From Cellulosilyticum lentocellum DSM 5427 (GTDB lineage Bacteria; Bacillota; Clostridia; Lachnospirales; Cellulosilyticaceae), in assembly GCF_000178835.2 (NCBI RefSeq), contig NC_015275.1:1695001-1759000 (forward strand): DNA of 64,000 nt, given 5' to 3'. Both the position numbers and the translations under genes were made by a program. Below, piece by piece: positions 7,286 to 14,509 of this stretch. Position 1 is the first letter of the stretch, and the number at the start of each line of letters is the position of its first letter. The notes under the pieces were generated by a model, which was not told the DNA's origin, did not search any database, and was given only the letters and a program-made list of their open reading frames with translations.

Positions 7286-8296
7286 ATGAAAAAGTTTCTT
7301 TCGGGTCTTTTTTTAGGTGCTATTTTAAGTGCAACTATTATAGGAGAGGTTCAAAAAGTTGATGAAGATAGACCTGATTATACAGAAGACTATGAGTGGT
7401 CATATGATGAAGTGACTCAGGAGGAGTTATATGAAGATGCGCTAAAGTCTGTGGAAGACTATCTTGAGGAACATCCAATAGATATTAAGGCAATGATGTA
7501 CAAGGCAGCTATTTTGAATGAACAAGATAGGTCTGAAGAAGCAATAATGTTAATTAATGAGGTTTTGACACTGGATTTGGATAATGATGTAGCTTTGAAT
7601 AATAGAGGGATGTACTATAACGAACTGGGACTATTTCGATTTGGGCTAGAAGATATTGAAGCTGCCATAGGCATCAGTGGTGGGACTAGCCAAGAATATG
7701 CCAATAAAGGAAATGCTTTGCTAGGACTAGAGCGGAATGAGGAGGCATTAGAGGCTTATACTATGGGATTGGAGATAGAACCTGACAATATTTTCTGTCT
7801 CTATGGGCAAGGTATGATTTATAAAAACAAAGAAAAATACGAAGAAGCCTATGAATTATTTGGGAAAGCATTCATGCTGAATCCAGAAGACGATGATTAT
7901 TATTATGGAGTGATTCATATAGGGTATTAACTAAAAAAATATGAAGAGTTGCTGTCCGTTGTGGAGCAAAAGGCTCAGGTGTGTTCGGATACAGAAATGA
8001 TAGATTATTACAAGGTGGATTTGAAGTTGATGCTTGCCCAATATGAAGAGGCCCTTGAAGCAATAGATGTTTATATTCAGAGGAGTGAGTATCCAGAAGA
8101 GGGTTATTATTGGCAGTGTAAAGCGTACATAGGGTTAAATGATTTGGAGGCTGCTTATACAAGTCTAAAAAAGTGTGTTGAACTAGATTCAGAATACTAT
8201 TATTATATTTAGCTTGAGGATGTAAAGGCACTAGTAGGCTATTCGGATTTTGATGAGGTATTCAGTGAGATTCATATGAATGATTATATGCATTAG
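7286..8296 (+). pseudogene. TPR-repeat protein interrupted by two in-frame stops
   Basis: The intact first part (7286-7930, 214 residues) begins with a hydrophobic anchor or signal (MKKFLSGLFLGAILSA) and has several tetratricopeptide repeats, e.g. EEALEAYTMGLEIEPDN and KYEEAYELFGKAFMLNPED. The frame continues unchanged after TAA 7928-7930 into LKKYEELLSVVEQ and more TPR sequence, meets TAG 8210-8212, and continues again as LEDVKALVGYSDFDEVF to TAG 8294-8296, a normal TPR-protein ending. Both stops could come from single C-to-T changes of glutamine codons. ATG 7286 is preferred over 7265 because AGAGGAG lies 6 bases before it. Probably a decaying gene whose first part may still be translated. 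Confidence 0.75.
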
Positions 8297-8385
8297 TGTT
8301 TTTATAATTATTTTTAGCGCATAACAAGCAGGCTTAGTTACATAAGCTTGCTCTTTACTTGTCCTGAACTAGCTAGATATATAGC

Positions 8386-8414
8386 TTTTCATTTATGCTA
8401 ATTTAAGTTAGAAT
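8386..8414 (+). promoter_or_regulatory. promoter of small HTH gene, copy 1
   Basis: TTTTCA 8386-8391 and TAGAAT 8409-8414 with a 17-bp spacer. The whole element is nearly identical to 11415-11443 in front of the second copy, so it was duplicated with the gene and has been retained. Confidence 0.6.
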
Positions 8415-8455
8415 AGGAATTTGGCAAGATGAACAGTAGTTGAGAGGATAAAATA

Positions 8456-8704
8456 ATGGACACTAATCAAATAATGGCAGTATTTAAAGCATTTTATTTT
8501 GGTTGTGAGAATATGGAAAAGATTGCAAGACGCACTAAAGTATCTCGTGAAAAGGTAAGAGAAGTCTTACGTGGGGCACGTGAGTGCGGACTTATTAAGT
8601 ATAGTACAAAAGATTATAATGAAACATTTACTCATGTAGAAAATAAGAAGCTAGGTGCGTATTTAAGAGCGAAAGGGTATTATAAAATAAAAGAAGCAGC
8701 TTAG
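8456..8704 (+). CDS. small helix-turn-helix protein, copy 1
   Basis: 82 residues. Residues about 17-47 (MEKIARRTKVSREKVREVLR) look like a helix-turn-helix followed by a basic turn and a GLIKY strand, as in a small winged-helix DNA-binding protein. No named family was recognised. A near-identical copy lies at 11485-11718. It has its own promoter (8386-8414), the ribosome site GAGAGGA and a downstream hairpin (8697-8735). A regulator with a local target is possible; nothing shows the target. Confidence 0.7.
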   Translation: MDTNQIMAVFKAFYFGCENMEKIARRTKVSREKVREVLRGARECGLIKYSTKDYNETFTHVENKKLGAYLRAKGYYKIKEAA

Positions 8705-8735
8705 TCCTTCATTATGAAAGGCTAGACTGTTTTTC
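8697..8735 (+). terminator. terminator after HTH copy 1
   Basis: CAGCTTAGTCCTT pairs imperfectly with AAAGGCTAGACTG and is followed by five Ts. It overlaps the last codons. Between here and 8922 there are only short broken reading frames (such as KKPEAMEEYTNQTYK followed by a stop near 8827), which look like debris. Confidence 0.55.
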
Positions 8736-8922
8736 AAAGTTGCTGAGGAGATTATGGAGATGTTTGAAGAAATCAATGCACAAGAAACCTGAGGCTATGG
8801 AAGAATATACTAATCAAACTTATAAATAAACTCCATTTCATTTTCTAATAATAAAGAGAGATAGCTTTTTGTATAAGCTCATCTAAGGAAAATGGTACTG
8901 CAAAATAAAAGGAGAGCATAGT

Positions 8923-9066
8923 ATGGATAATAATAAAAATAGAGTAAAAGATAGAGAAAAAAGTAATTCCGAGTTAAGAAAGATGGATCCTACCACCTAT
9001 GCTGATAGAGGAAGAATTAATGGTGACAAAATAGGTGTACATGGGAAACATGAAAAGAGTAATTAG
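8923..9066 (+). CDS. small hydrophilic protein, 47 residues
   Basis: ATG 8923 follows AAGGAGAGCATAGT, a strong, well-spaced ribosome site. The product starts MDNNKNRVKDREKSNSELRK and contains PTTYADRGRINGDKIG. It is charged, has no hydrophobic segment and no Cys, and matches no family I recognise. It is followed by a terminator at 9081-9115, so it has the layout of a real short gene. It lies within the zone whose flanks are duplicated at 11411-12110, but no counterpart ORF survives in the second copy. Confidence 0.55.
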   Translation: MDNNKNRVKDREKSNSELRKMDPTTYADRGRINGDKIGVHGKHEKSN

Positions 9067-9080
9067 TATAAATCAATTTT

Positions 9081-9115
9081 AAAAGACAGTGTTTACTAAT
9101 AACACTGTCTTTTTT
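9081..9115 (+). terminator. terminator after the 47-residue gene
   Basis: AAAAGACAGTGTT pairs with AACACTGTCTTTTTT. The hairpin and about 50 bp after it recur at 12030-12110. Confidence 0.8.
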
Positions 9116-9272
9116 GTGGGTAAAAGTAGTTTCAGTTAAGATGAGCATGATTAGAAGGTTATTAGCTTTTTAAAAGAGAAAAACTTTGCTTAATTGTACT
9201 TATTTAAAAGTTATATGATACAATAGATAAGTAATAAGAAAAAGCATGATGTAAGTAGAGGGGGCATAATCT

Positions 9273-10406
9273 ATGATGGTAACAAGAAAGATGAAAAACC
9301 TAGGAATTGATCTTTCTCTTTTAGGATTTGGCTGTATGCGCTTTCCAATGAATGAGGGAAAGATTGATGAATTAGTAGCAACGAATATGATTAAAGAAGC
9401 TATGGCAAAGGGTGTTAATTATATTGATACAGCATACCCTTATCATAATGGTGCAAGTGAGCCTTTTGTAGGGAGAGTCCTCAATGAATATGAACGCAGT
9501 AGCTATTATTTGGCTACAAAGCTTCCTATGTGGTTAGTTAATTCTGTAGAAGACGCAAAACGCTTGTTTGAAGAACAGTTAGAAAGGTTAGACAAAACGT
9601 ACATAGATTTTTATTTACTCCATGCCCTTAATAAAGGAACCTGGCAAAAAGTATTAGATTATGGCATTATTGAATATTGCGAGCAGCTACAAAGAGAAGG
9701 AAAAATCAAGTATTTAGGCTTTTCTTTTCATGATGATTATGAAGTATTTGAAGAAATTGCTACTTATCGTCAATGGGACTTTTGTCAAATTCAACTCAAC
9801 TATATGGACACTGAAGAACAAGCAGGTGAAAAAGGCTATGCCTTAACTGAGCAGCTTGGGATTCCACTTGTGATTATGGAGCCTATTAAGGGTGGCAGCC
9901 TGGCTAATTTCTCTGACGATATTAATGCTCGTTTTACAGCTATGGATGAAACAGCAAGTATTTCTTCTTTTGCACTTCGTTGGGTAGCAAGTCATCCTAA
10001 TGTAAAAGTGATTTTAAGTGGTATGTCTACGCCAGAACAAGTAGCGGATAATTTAAATACTTTTTGTAATTATAAGCCTATGACAGAGAAAGAGAAAGAA
10101 GCAATTAATGAAATAGTAGGTATTTTAAGAAGTCGTGTACAAAATGGTTGCACAGGGTGCCGTTATTGTATGCCATGTCCAGCTGGGGTAGATATTCCTT
10201 TTAACTTTAAGCTGTGGAATACTTATCATATATATCGAAATTATTGGGCTGTAAATTGGGATTGGGAGAGAAATTTAGGAAAAGCCAAAGCAGATGCGTG
10301 TATCAAATGTGGTAAATGCGAGCAGCATTGTCCGCAAAAGATTGCCATTAGAAAAGATTTAGAACAGGTGATGATTGACCTAGAAAATCCTAAGTGGAAG
10401 CCTTAA
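9273..10406 (+). CDS. aldo/keto reductase with C-terminal 4Fe-4S ferredoxin domain
   Basis: 377 residues. Residues about 1-280 form an aldo/keto reductase barrel (LGFGCMRFPMNEGK; NYIDTAYPYHNG; LDYGIIEYCEQLQREGKIKY as start of a helix-strand unit). The C-terminal part has CTGCRYCMPCPAGV and CIKCGKCEQHCP cysteine clusters for iron-sulfur binding. Such fused oxidoreductases are common in anaerobes; the physiological substrate is usually unknown. The ribosome site AGAGGGGGC precedes ATG 9273; ATG 9276 is equally possible. It appears to head an operon with the ECF S-component and the DUF1893 gene. Confidence 0.9.
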   Translation: MMVTRKMKNLGIDLSLLGFGCMRFPMNEGKIDELVATNMIKEAMAKGVNYIDTAYPYHNGASEPFVGRVLNEYERSSYYLATKLPMWLVNSVEDAKRLFEEQLERLDKTYIDFYLLHALNKGTWQKVLDYGIIEYCEQLQREGKIKYLGFSFHDDYEVFEEIATYRQWDFCQIQLNYMDTEEQAGEKGYALTEQLGIPLVIMEPIKGGSLANFSDDINARFTAMDETASISSFALRWVASHPNVKVILSGMSTPEQVADNLNTFCNYKPMTEKEKEAINEIVGILRSRVQNGCTGCRYCMPCPAGVDIPFNFKLWNTYHIYRNYWAVNWDWERNLGKAKADACIKCGKCEQHCPQKIAIRKDLEQVMIDLENPKWKP

Positions 10407-10461
10407 AAAGATGGCAGGTGCTGGAAAAGGAAAAGGTGATCAAAATGAAGGGAGAACAAAA

Positions 10462-11019
10462 ATGAATGTTAAACGTTTAGCAGCAGGAGGATTACTATTG
10501 GCCATGGGGATTTTAGTTCCACAAGCTTTTCACTTAACAGGTGTTCCAGCCTCTGGAGCTGTTTTTTTACCTATGCATATTCCTGTATTAATAGCAGGTT
10601 TCTTATTAGGACCGCTTTATGGTTTAATAATAGGCATGATTTCACCCCTCATTAGCGCCATGACAACAGGCATGCCGGCCATAGCAAGGTTACCTTTTAT
10701 GATAGGAGAGTTAGCTACATACGGAGCTATTAGTGGTCTGTTATTTGAACAATTAGGTTTTTATAAAAGAAGATTTGGTATTTACATAAGTTTATTAGGT
10801 GCTATGTTGGTTGGAAGAATCGTTTATGGCTTAATGATAGTTGGGGCAATTTACTTATTTGGTGTTAAAGGTTTAAGTATAGGGATGGTAGGAACGGCTA
10901 TTATAACAGGTATACCTGGGATAGTCATTCAAGTAGTATGTATTCCTGTTCTTATTTTAGCTTTAAAAAAAGGAGGCGTATTAAGTGACATTATTAGACA
11001 GGGCAAAAAAGCTTCTTAG
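10462..11019 (+). CDS. ECF transporter substrate-binding S-component
   Basis: 185-residue membrane protein with about five or six hydrophobic helices (GGLLLAMGILVPQAF; LPMHIPVLIAGFLLGPLYG; GIPGIVIQVVCIPVLILAL), typical of S-components that bind a vitamin or similar substrate and share an EcfAAT module encoded elsewhere. The substrate cannot be told. ATG 10462 is chosen over upstream ATG 10411 because GAAGGGAG lies 7 bases before it and the intervening 17 residues are unlike the family. It overlaps the next gene by 35 bp. Confidence 0.8.
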   Translation: MNVKRLAAGGLLLAMGILVPQAFHLTGVPASGAVFLPMHIPVLIAGFLLGPLYGLIIGMISPLISAMTTGMPAIARLPFMIGELATYGAISGLLFEQLGFYKRRFGIYISLLGAMLVGRIVYGLMIVGAIYLFGVKGLSIGMVGTAIITGIPGIVIQVVCIPVLILALKKGGVLSDIIRQGKKAS

Positions 11020-11413
11020 GGAGACAGACTCTACTTGTATAGCACTTATAGGAGAAGAAAGCTATCTTTCAAAAGAGAGGGGGATTTCACCTATATTAAA
11101 TCAGTTAGAAAAAAATGAACAGTTCTTTAAAGGAGCTATTGTAGCTGATAAAGTAGTAGGTAAGTCAGCGGCAATGCTTTATAAAAAAGCACAAATTCAT
11201 AGTTTGTATGCAAGTATTATAAGTGAGCATGCTCTAAGGGCTTTAAAAGACACAGAGATTATAGTAACCTATGAAAAAGTAGTCCCTTATATTATTAATC
11301 GACAAGGCGATGGTATGTGCCCTATGGAAGCAAGTGTGCTCGAGATAGAAGAAGTCAATGAAGCTTATGAGGCTCTTAGAAATAAGATGGCAATGATGAG
11401 AAAAAATCAATAG
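10985..11413 (+). CDS. DUF1893 family protein
   Basis: 142 residues. Motifs KGAIVADKVVGKSAAMLY, SLYASIISEHAL and VPYIINRQGDGMCPME match the DUF1893 family, thought to have a cytidine-deaminase-like fold; no function is known to me. The start is GTG 10985 with AAAGGAGGCG ending 5 bases earlier, inside the end of the S-component gene. Coupling to that gene suggests a role with the imported compound, which is inference. The promoter of HTH copy 2 starts at its stop codon. Confidence 0.85.
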   Translation: MTLLDRAKKLLRETDSTCIALIGEESYLSKERGISPILNQLEKNEQFFKGAIVADKVVGKSAAMLYKKAQIHSLYASIISEHALRALKDTEIIVTYEKVVPYIINRQGDGMCPMEASVLEIEEVNEAYEALRNKMAMMRKNQ

Positions 11414-11414
11414 C

Positions 11415-11443
11415 TTTTCATTTATGCGAATTTAAGATAGAAT
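11415..11443 (+). promoter_or_regulatory. promoter of small HTH gene, copy 2
   Basis: TTTTCA 11415-11420, 17-bp spacer, TAGAAT 11438-11443. It is almost the same as the promoter of copy 1. Confidence 0.6.
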
Positions 11444-11484
11444 AGAGCTTAAGCCAGAGGCGCAGAAGTTGAAAGGATAAAATA

Positions 11485-11718
11485 ATGGACATTAATCAAA
11501 CAATGGCAGTATTTAAGGCATTTTATTTAGGTTGTGAGAATATGGAAAAAATCTCAAGGCGCACCAAGGTATCTCGTGAAGAGGTAAGAGAGGCCTTACG
11601 TGGTGCACGTGAGTGTGGTCTTATTAAATATAGTACAAAGGACTATAATGAAACCTTTACTCATGTAGAAAATAAGAAGTTGGGTGTGTATTTAAGGGCA
11701 AAGGGTATTATAAAATAA
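11485..11718 (+). CDS. small helix-turn-helix protein, copy 2, altered C terminus
   Basis: 77 residues, differing from copy 1 (8456-8704) at only a few positions over the first 73. A one-base deletion near 11697-11703 shifts the frame, so the end reads GIIK instead of GYYKIKEAA; the original frame is still readable in the DNA. The HTH core is intact, so the protein may still work. It is followed by a strong terminator. Confidence 0.65.
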   Translation: MDINQTMAVFKAFYLGCENMEKISRRTKVSREEVREALRGARECGLIKYSTKDYNETFTHVENKKLGVYLRAKGIIK

Positions 11719-11723
11719 ATAAA

Positions 11724-11765
11724 AACAGCTTAGGCTTTAAGTGTGAACGCCTAAGCTGTTTTTTT
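11724..11765 (+). terminator. terminator after HTH copy 2
   Basis: ACAGCTTAGGC pairs with GCCTAAGCTGT, followed by seven or more Ts. Confidence 0.85.
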
Positions 11766-11876
11766 GCAAAGGCAATCTTTTAGAAGCGGTGAATTAATAG
11801 TGAAGCAAAGAAAATAGATGGAAAATGCTGTTATTGATTGAGGGGAATAATTTCAGAACATACGTAATACATATAA

Positions 11877-12029
11877 AGAAGGGTTAGAATACTTAGCAGG
11901 GGGATACTTGCTAATTTAACTTTGGGAATCGGGTATCTTTGGCTTATTCCTTGTATGAATATTACAATGGCTAATGTATATAGGCAATTAAATGATAAGG
12001 AAGAAGTTACAGCCCAAATGGATCAATAA
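11877..12029 (+). pseudogene. C-terminal fragment of a small membrane protein (DUF975-like)
   Basis: An open frame without a usable start encodes ...GILANLTLGIGYLWLIPCMN, then ITMANVYRQLND and ends at TAA 12027. The pattern of a hydrophobic helix, WLIP and a TxANxYRQL end resembles the last helix of DUF975-type membrane proteins. An upstream TAA closes the frame, so only a remnant is left. The rest of 11766-12209 holds the repeated terminator at 12043-12071 and nothing else recognised. Confidence 0.35.
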
Positions 12030-12042
12030 ATCAATTAAAGAA

Positions 12043-12071
12043 GACAGTGTTTATCCATAACACTGCTTTTT
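12043..12071 (+). terminator. second copy of the terminator at 9081-9115
   Basis: ACAGTGTTA...TAACACTG with a following T run. The surrounding 80 bp (12030-12110) resemble 9069-9150, including AGATGAGCAT downstream, which marks the distal edge of the duplicated segment. Confidence 0.5.
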
Positions 12072-12209
12072 GTGAGCAAAAATAGCTACAGCTAAGATGA
12101 GCATTGTTATAGATAAGTTTAACGTGATTTTAATACAGAGCATCTTACAATCTTAACACAGTTCTGTTTTAATAAGGGAAACAGAGCTTTATTAAAAAGA
12201 GGTGAGGTT

Positions 12210-12269
12210 ATGATGCAGGAAGAGATTTCAGAAGAAGTTTTGAATGAATGCTTATCACTCATAGAATGA
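12210..12269 (+). CDS. possible 19-residue micropeptide
   Basis: ATG 12210 follows AAAAGAGGTGAGG. The short product MMQEEISEEVLNECLSLIE ends at TGA 12267, directly before a strong terminator. An acidic peptide this short could be a leader peptide, a remnant or chance; the ribosome site and terminator are the only support. Confidence 0.25.
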   Translation: MMQEEISEEVLNECLSLIE

Positions 12270-12308
12270 AAAGAACACATTGACTGAGAATAGTCAGTGT
12301 GTTCTTTT
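12269..12308. terminator. bidirectional terminator
   Basis: AAAAGAACAC...GTGTTCTTTT with an inner paired TTGACT/AGTCAG part. It can end transcription from the left and from the minus-strand small gene at 12326-12439. Confidence 0.75.
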
Positions 12309-12325
12309 CATTTTATAAAAATACT

Positions 12326-12439
12326 TTAATGTTTGGCTTTTGATTGTGTGCTAGTTTTACTTGAAGTAGCTTCTTTAGCTGCATCAGTAGAAACCCTGCT
12401 AGCCGCTAAACGTTTGTTGATAGACTTTTTATGTGACAT
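12326..12439 (-). CDS. small basic protein, 37 residues
   Basis: On the minus strand ATG (12439-12437) follows AAAGGAGGTCC, an almost perfect ribosome site. The product begins MSHKKSINKRLAASRVST and ends with a Ser/Thr/Lys-rich tail, stop at 12326. It has many Lys and Arg and no hydrophobic or Cys residues. It lies divergently from amtB and is followed by the hairpin 12269-12308. No family recognised; a small nucleic-acid-binding or spore-associated protein is conceivable but unsupported. Confidence 0.55.
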   Translation of the reverse strand: MSHKKSINKRLAASRVSTDAAKEATSSKTSTQSKAKH

Positions 12440-12589
12440 AGACAAGGACCTCCTTTGATGAAGATTTCAGCTCTAAAAGTTGATACCTACATTATAGTCC
12501 TCTTATTTAAAAATGCAAGCCTTAATAAAAAGACAATTCAATAATATTTTTAGGAATGTTAAGAATATATAAATATTCTGGAATCTATA

Positions 12590-12617
12590 TTGCAATTTAA
12601 AAAATGAATGTTAGAAT
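12590..12617 (+). promoter_or_regulatory. amtB-glnK promoter
   Basis: TTGCAA 12590-12595, 16-bp spacer, TAGAAT 12612-12617; start expected near 12624. Just upstream, AGAATAT...ATATTCT at about 12562-12579 forms an inverted repeat that could be an operator. Confidence 0.45.
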
Positions 12618-12637
12618 GATTCTTGATAAAGGTCAAA

Positions 12638-12677
12638 GGCGATCTTGCATCATGATGATGCGAGGTCGCCTTTTTGC
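12638..12677 (+). terminator. terminator-like hairpin in the amtB leader (possible attenuator)
   Basis: AAAGGCGATCTTGCATCA pairs with TGATGCGAGGTCGCCTTT, followed by Ts, only 36 bp before the amtB start. It is downstream of the likely amtB promoter and no gene precedes it in this direction, so it would end transcription before amtB unless overridden. Confidence 0.65.
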
Positions 12678-12712
12678 GTTTCAAAAAATTGAAATTGTAG
12701 GAGGGTGAAAAA

Positions 12713-13969
12713 ATGAATTTACAAATTAATGCAGGAGATACAGGATTTATAATGATTTGCTCGGCACTGGTATTTTTAATGACACCAGGGCTTGCTTTCT
12801 TTTATGCTGGGATGGTAAGAAGAAAAAATGCTTTAAACACACTTTTATCTTGTTTTTTTATTTGTGGTTTAGCTTCATTAATGTGGATTATTTGTGGCTA
12901 TTCTCTATCTTTTGGAACAGATCATGCAGGTGTTTTAGGCGGTCTTAATCATTTGTTCTTTAACGGTGTTGGGATGCAGCCCAATGGTGACTATTCAGGA
13001 ACGATTCCCGAAACCTTATTTGCAGCTTTTCAAATGATGTTTGCTATTATTACACCTGCTCTTATCTGCGGAGCTGTGGCAGAACGTATGAAGTTTTCTA
13101 GATTAGTTATTTTTATAGGTATATGGTCTTTATTAGTATATTACCCATTAGCTCATATGGTTTGGGGTGCAGGTGGTTTCTTAAGAGAGTTAGGTGCACT
13201 TGATTTTGCAGGTGGTAATGTTGTACACATTAGCTCAGGTGTAACAGGTTTAGTAGCATGTATCATTCTAGGTAAACGCCGTGGTTATGGTATGCTTTCC
13301 TATAAACCACATAATATTCCTTTTGTTGTTTTAGGCGCAGGTTTATTATGGTTTGGTTGGTTTGGTTTTAATGCAGGTAGTGCTTTAGCTGCCAGTCCTT
13401 TAGCGGTTCACGCTTTCCTTACAACCAATACTTCAGCAGCAGCAGCACTTATTTCTTGGTTAATTGTTGAGAAGATTGTTTATAAAAAGGTAACGGTATT
13501 AGGTGCAGCAACAGGTGGTGTTATAGGACTTGTAGCCATTACACCAGGTGCAGGCTTTGTTCCTATTTGGGCTTCTATTATTATAGGCCTTGTAGTAAGT
13601 CCACTTTGCTTCTTCTTTATGTCAAAGGTAAAAGGTAAATTTGCTTATGATGATGCATTAGATGCATTTGGTTGCCATGGTATAGGTGGTATTTGGGGGG
13701 GGATTGCAACAGGTATTTTTGCACACCAATCTATTAATCCAGATGTCATTAAATGGAATGGTCTTATTTATGGAGAAACAAAATTATTTGGAGCACAACT
13801 TCTTAGTATTGTTGTAACAATCGTTATTGCAGTAGTAGTAAGCTTTATTATCTTAAAGGTTATGAAATGTTTTGGGGATCTACGTGTAAGTGTGGAAGCT
13901 GAGGGTGTAGGACTTGACTTAGCAGAGCATAATGAAGCAGCTTATCCTGCTTATAATGGTTTAGATTAA
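12713..13969 (+). CDS. amtB: ammonium transporter
   Basis: Amt-family channel of 418 residues with eleven predicted transmembrane helices; carries ammonium or ammonia across the membrane. Typical segments are FFYAGMVRRKNALNTLL, LVYYPLAHMVWG, the first pore histidine region GNVVHISSG and the late DAFGCHGIGGIWGGI. AGGAGGG precedes ATG 12713. It is paired with a PII gene 35 bp downstream, the usual nitrogen-control pairing, where GlnK plugs the channel when nitrogen is plentiful. Confidence 0.95.
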   Translation: MNLQINAGDTGFIMICSALVFLMTPGLAFFYAGMVRRKNALNTLLSCFFICGLASLMWIICGYSLSFGTDHAGVLGGLNHLFFNGVGMQPNGDYSGTIPETLFAAFQMMFAIITPALICGAVAERMKFSRLVIFIGIWSLLVYYPLAHMVWGAGGFLRELGALDFAGGNVVHISSGVTGLVACIILGKRRGYGMLSYKPHNIPFVVLGAGLLWFGWFGFNAGSALAASPLAVHAFLTTNTSAAAALISWLIVEKIVYKKVTVLGAATGGVIGLVAITPGAGFVPIWASIIIGLVVSPLCFFFMSKVKGKFAYDDALDAFGCHGIGGIWGGIATGIFAHQSINPDVIKWNGLIYGETKLFGAQLLSIVVTIVIAVVVSFIILKVMKCFGDLRVSVEAEGVGLDLAEHNEAAYPAYNGLD

Positions 13970-14004
13970 CACCATGAGTGATTATAAAGAGAAAAGAGGG
14001 AAAG

Positions 14005-14346
14005 ATGATGAAAAAAATTGAAGCCATTATTAGGCCAGAAAATTTAGAGCAACTTAAAGAGGCTTTATTAAAAGCAAATATTCCAGGAATGACCATTAAT
14101 CAGATTTATGGGTGTGGTAATCAATATGGTTATACGGAGCATGTTCGTGCTAATGAGATTATTGTTAATACCTTACCTAAGGTAGAAGTTAAACTTATTA
14201 TTCCAGATGAGCGTTTAGATGAAATGATTAAACTTATTATTTCAGTGACACAATCAGGTGAGTTTGGAGATGGCAAAATTTTTGTATATGATGTTGTCGA
14301 TTGTATTCGTATTAGAACAGCAGAGCATGGTGATAAAGCACTATAG
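14005..14346 (+). CDS. glnK: PII nitrogen regulatory protein
   Basis: 113 residues from ATG 14005, preferred over GTG 13978 because AGAGGGA lies before it and the length matches PII (112). Signature FGDGKIFVYDV is present. The T-loop reads YTEHVRANEI: the uridylylated tyrosine of enteric PII (in TELYRGAEY) is valine here, so control by uridylylation at that site is ruled out. It likely binds ATP/ADP and 2-oxoglutarate and gates the upstream AmtB. Confidence 0.93.
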   Translation: MMKKIEAIIRPENLEQLKEALLKANIPGMTINQIYGCGNQYGYTEHVRANEIIVNTLPKVEVKLIIPDERLDEMIKLIISVTQSGEFGDGKIFVYDVVDCIRIRTAEHGDKAL

Positions 14347-14369
14347 ATAGAAACATTATTAATGAACCG

Positions 14370-14416
14370 AAAAAGAGTATTACCTAGCTAAATCAAGGTT
14401 GGGTAATACTCTTTTT
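14370..14416 (+). terminator. terminator after glnK
   Basis: AAAAAGAGTATTACC pairs with GGGTAATACTCTTTTT. Confidence 0.9.
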
Positions 14417-14509
14417 ATATACGAATTTTTAGAGTATTAAAATTTTATTGAATTTGATATAATGATTATATTGATAAATGAGAATGGTAAATAAAGGAGC
14501 TGGTAAGAG

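Noticed and set aside
7928-8212. Stop-codon recoding (pyrrolysine or similar) in the TPR gene
   Set aside because: The two internal stops are TAA and TAG, and another gene at 34204 has TGA. No recoding signal is shared, so ordinary decay explains all three.
7872-8231. 119-codon minus-strand ORF
   Set aside because: It is the shadow of the TPR pseudogene and has no ribosome site.
8381-12110. Insertion sequence or composite transposon carrying the duplicated HTH gene
   Set aside because: No transposase or terminal inverted repeats were seen at the edges of the duplicated segments. Simple segmental duplication is enough.
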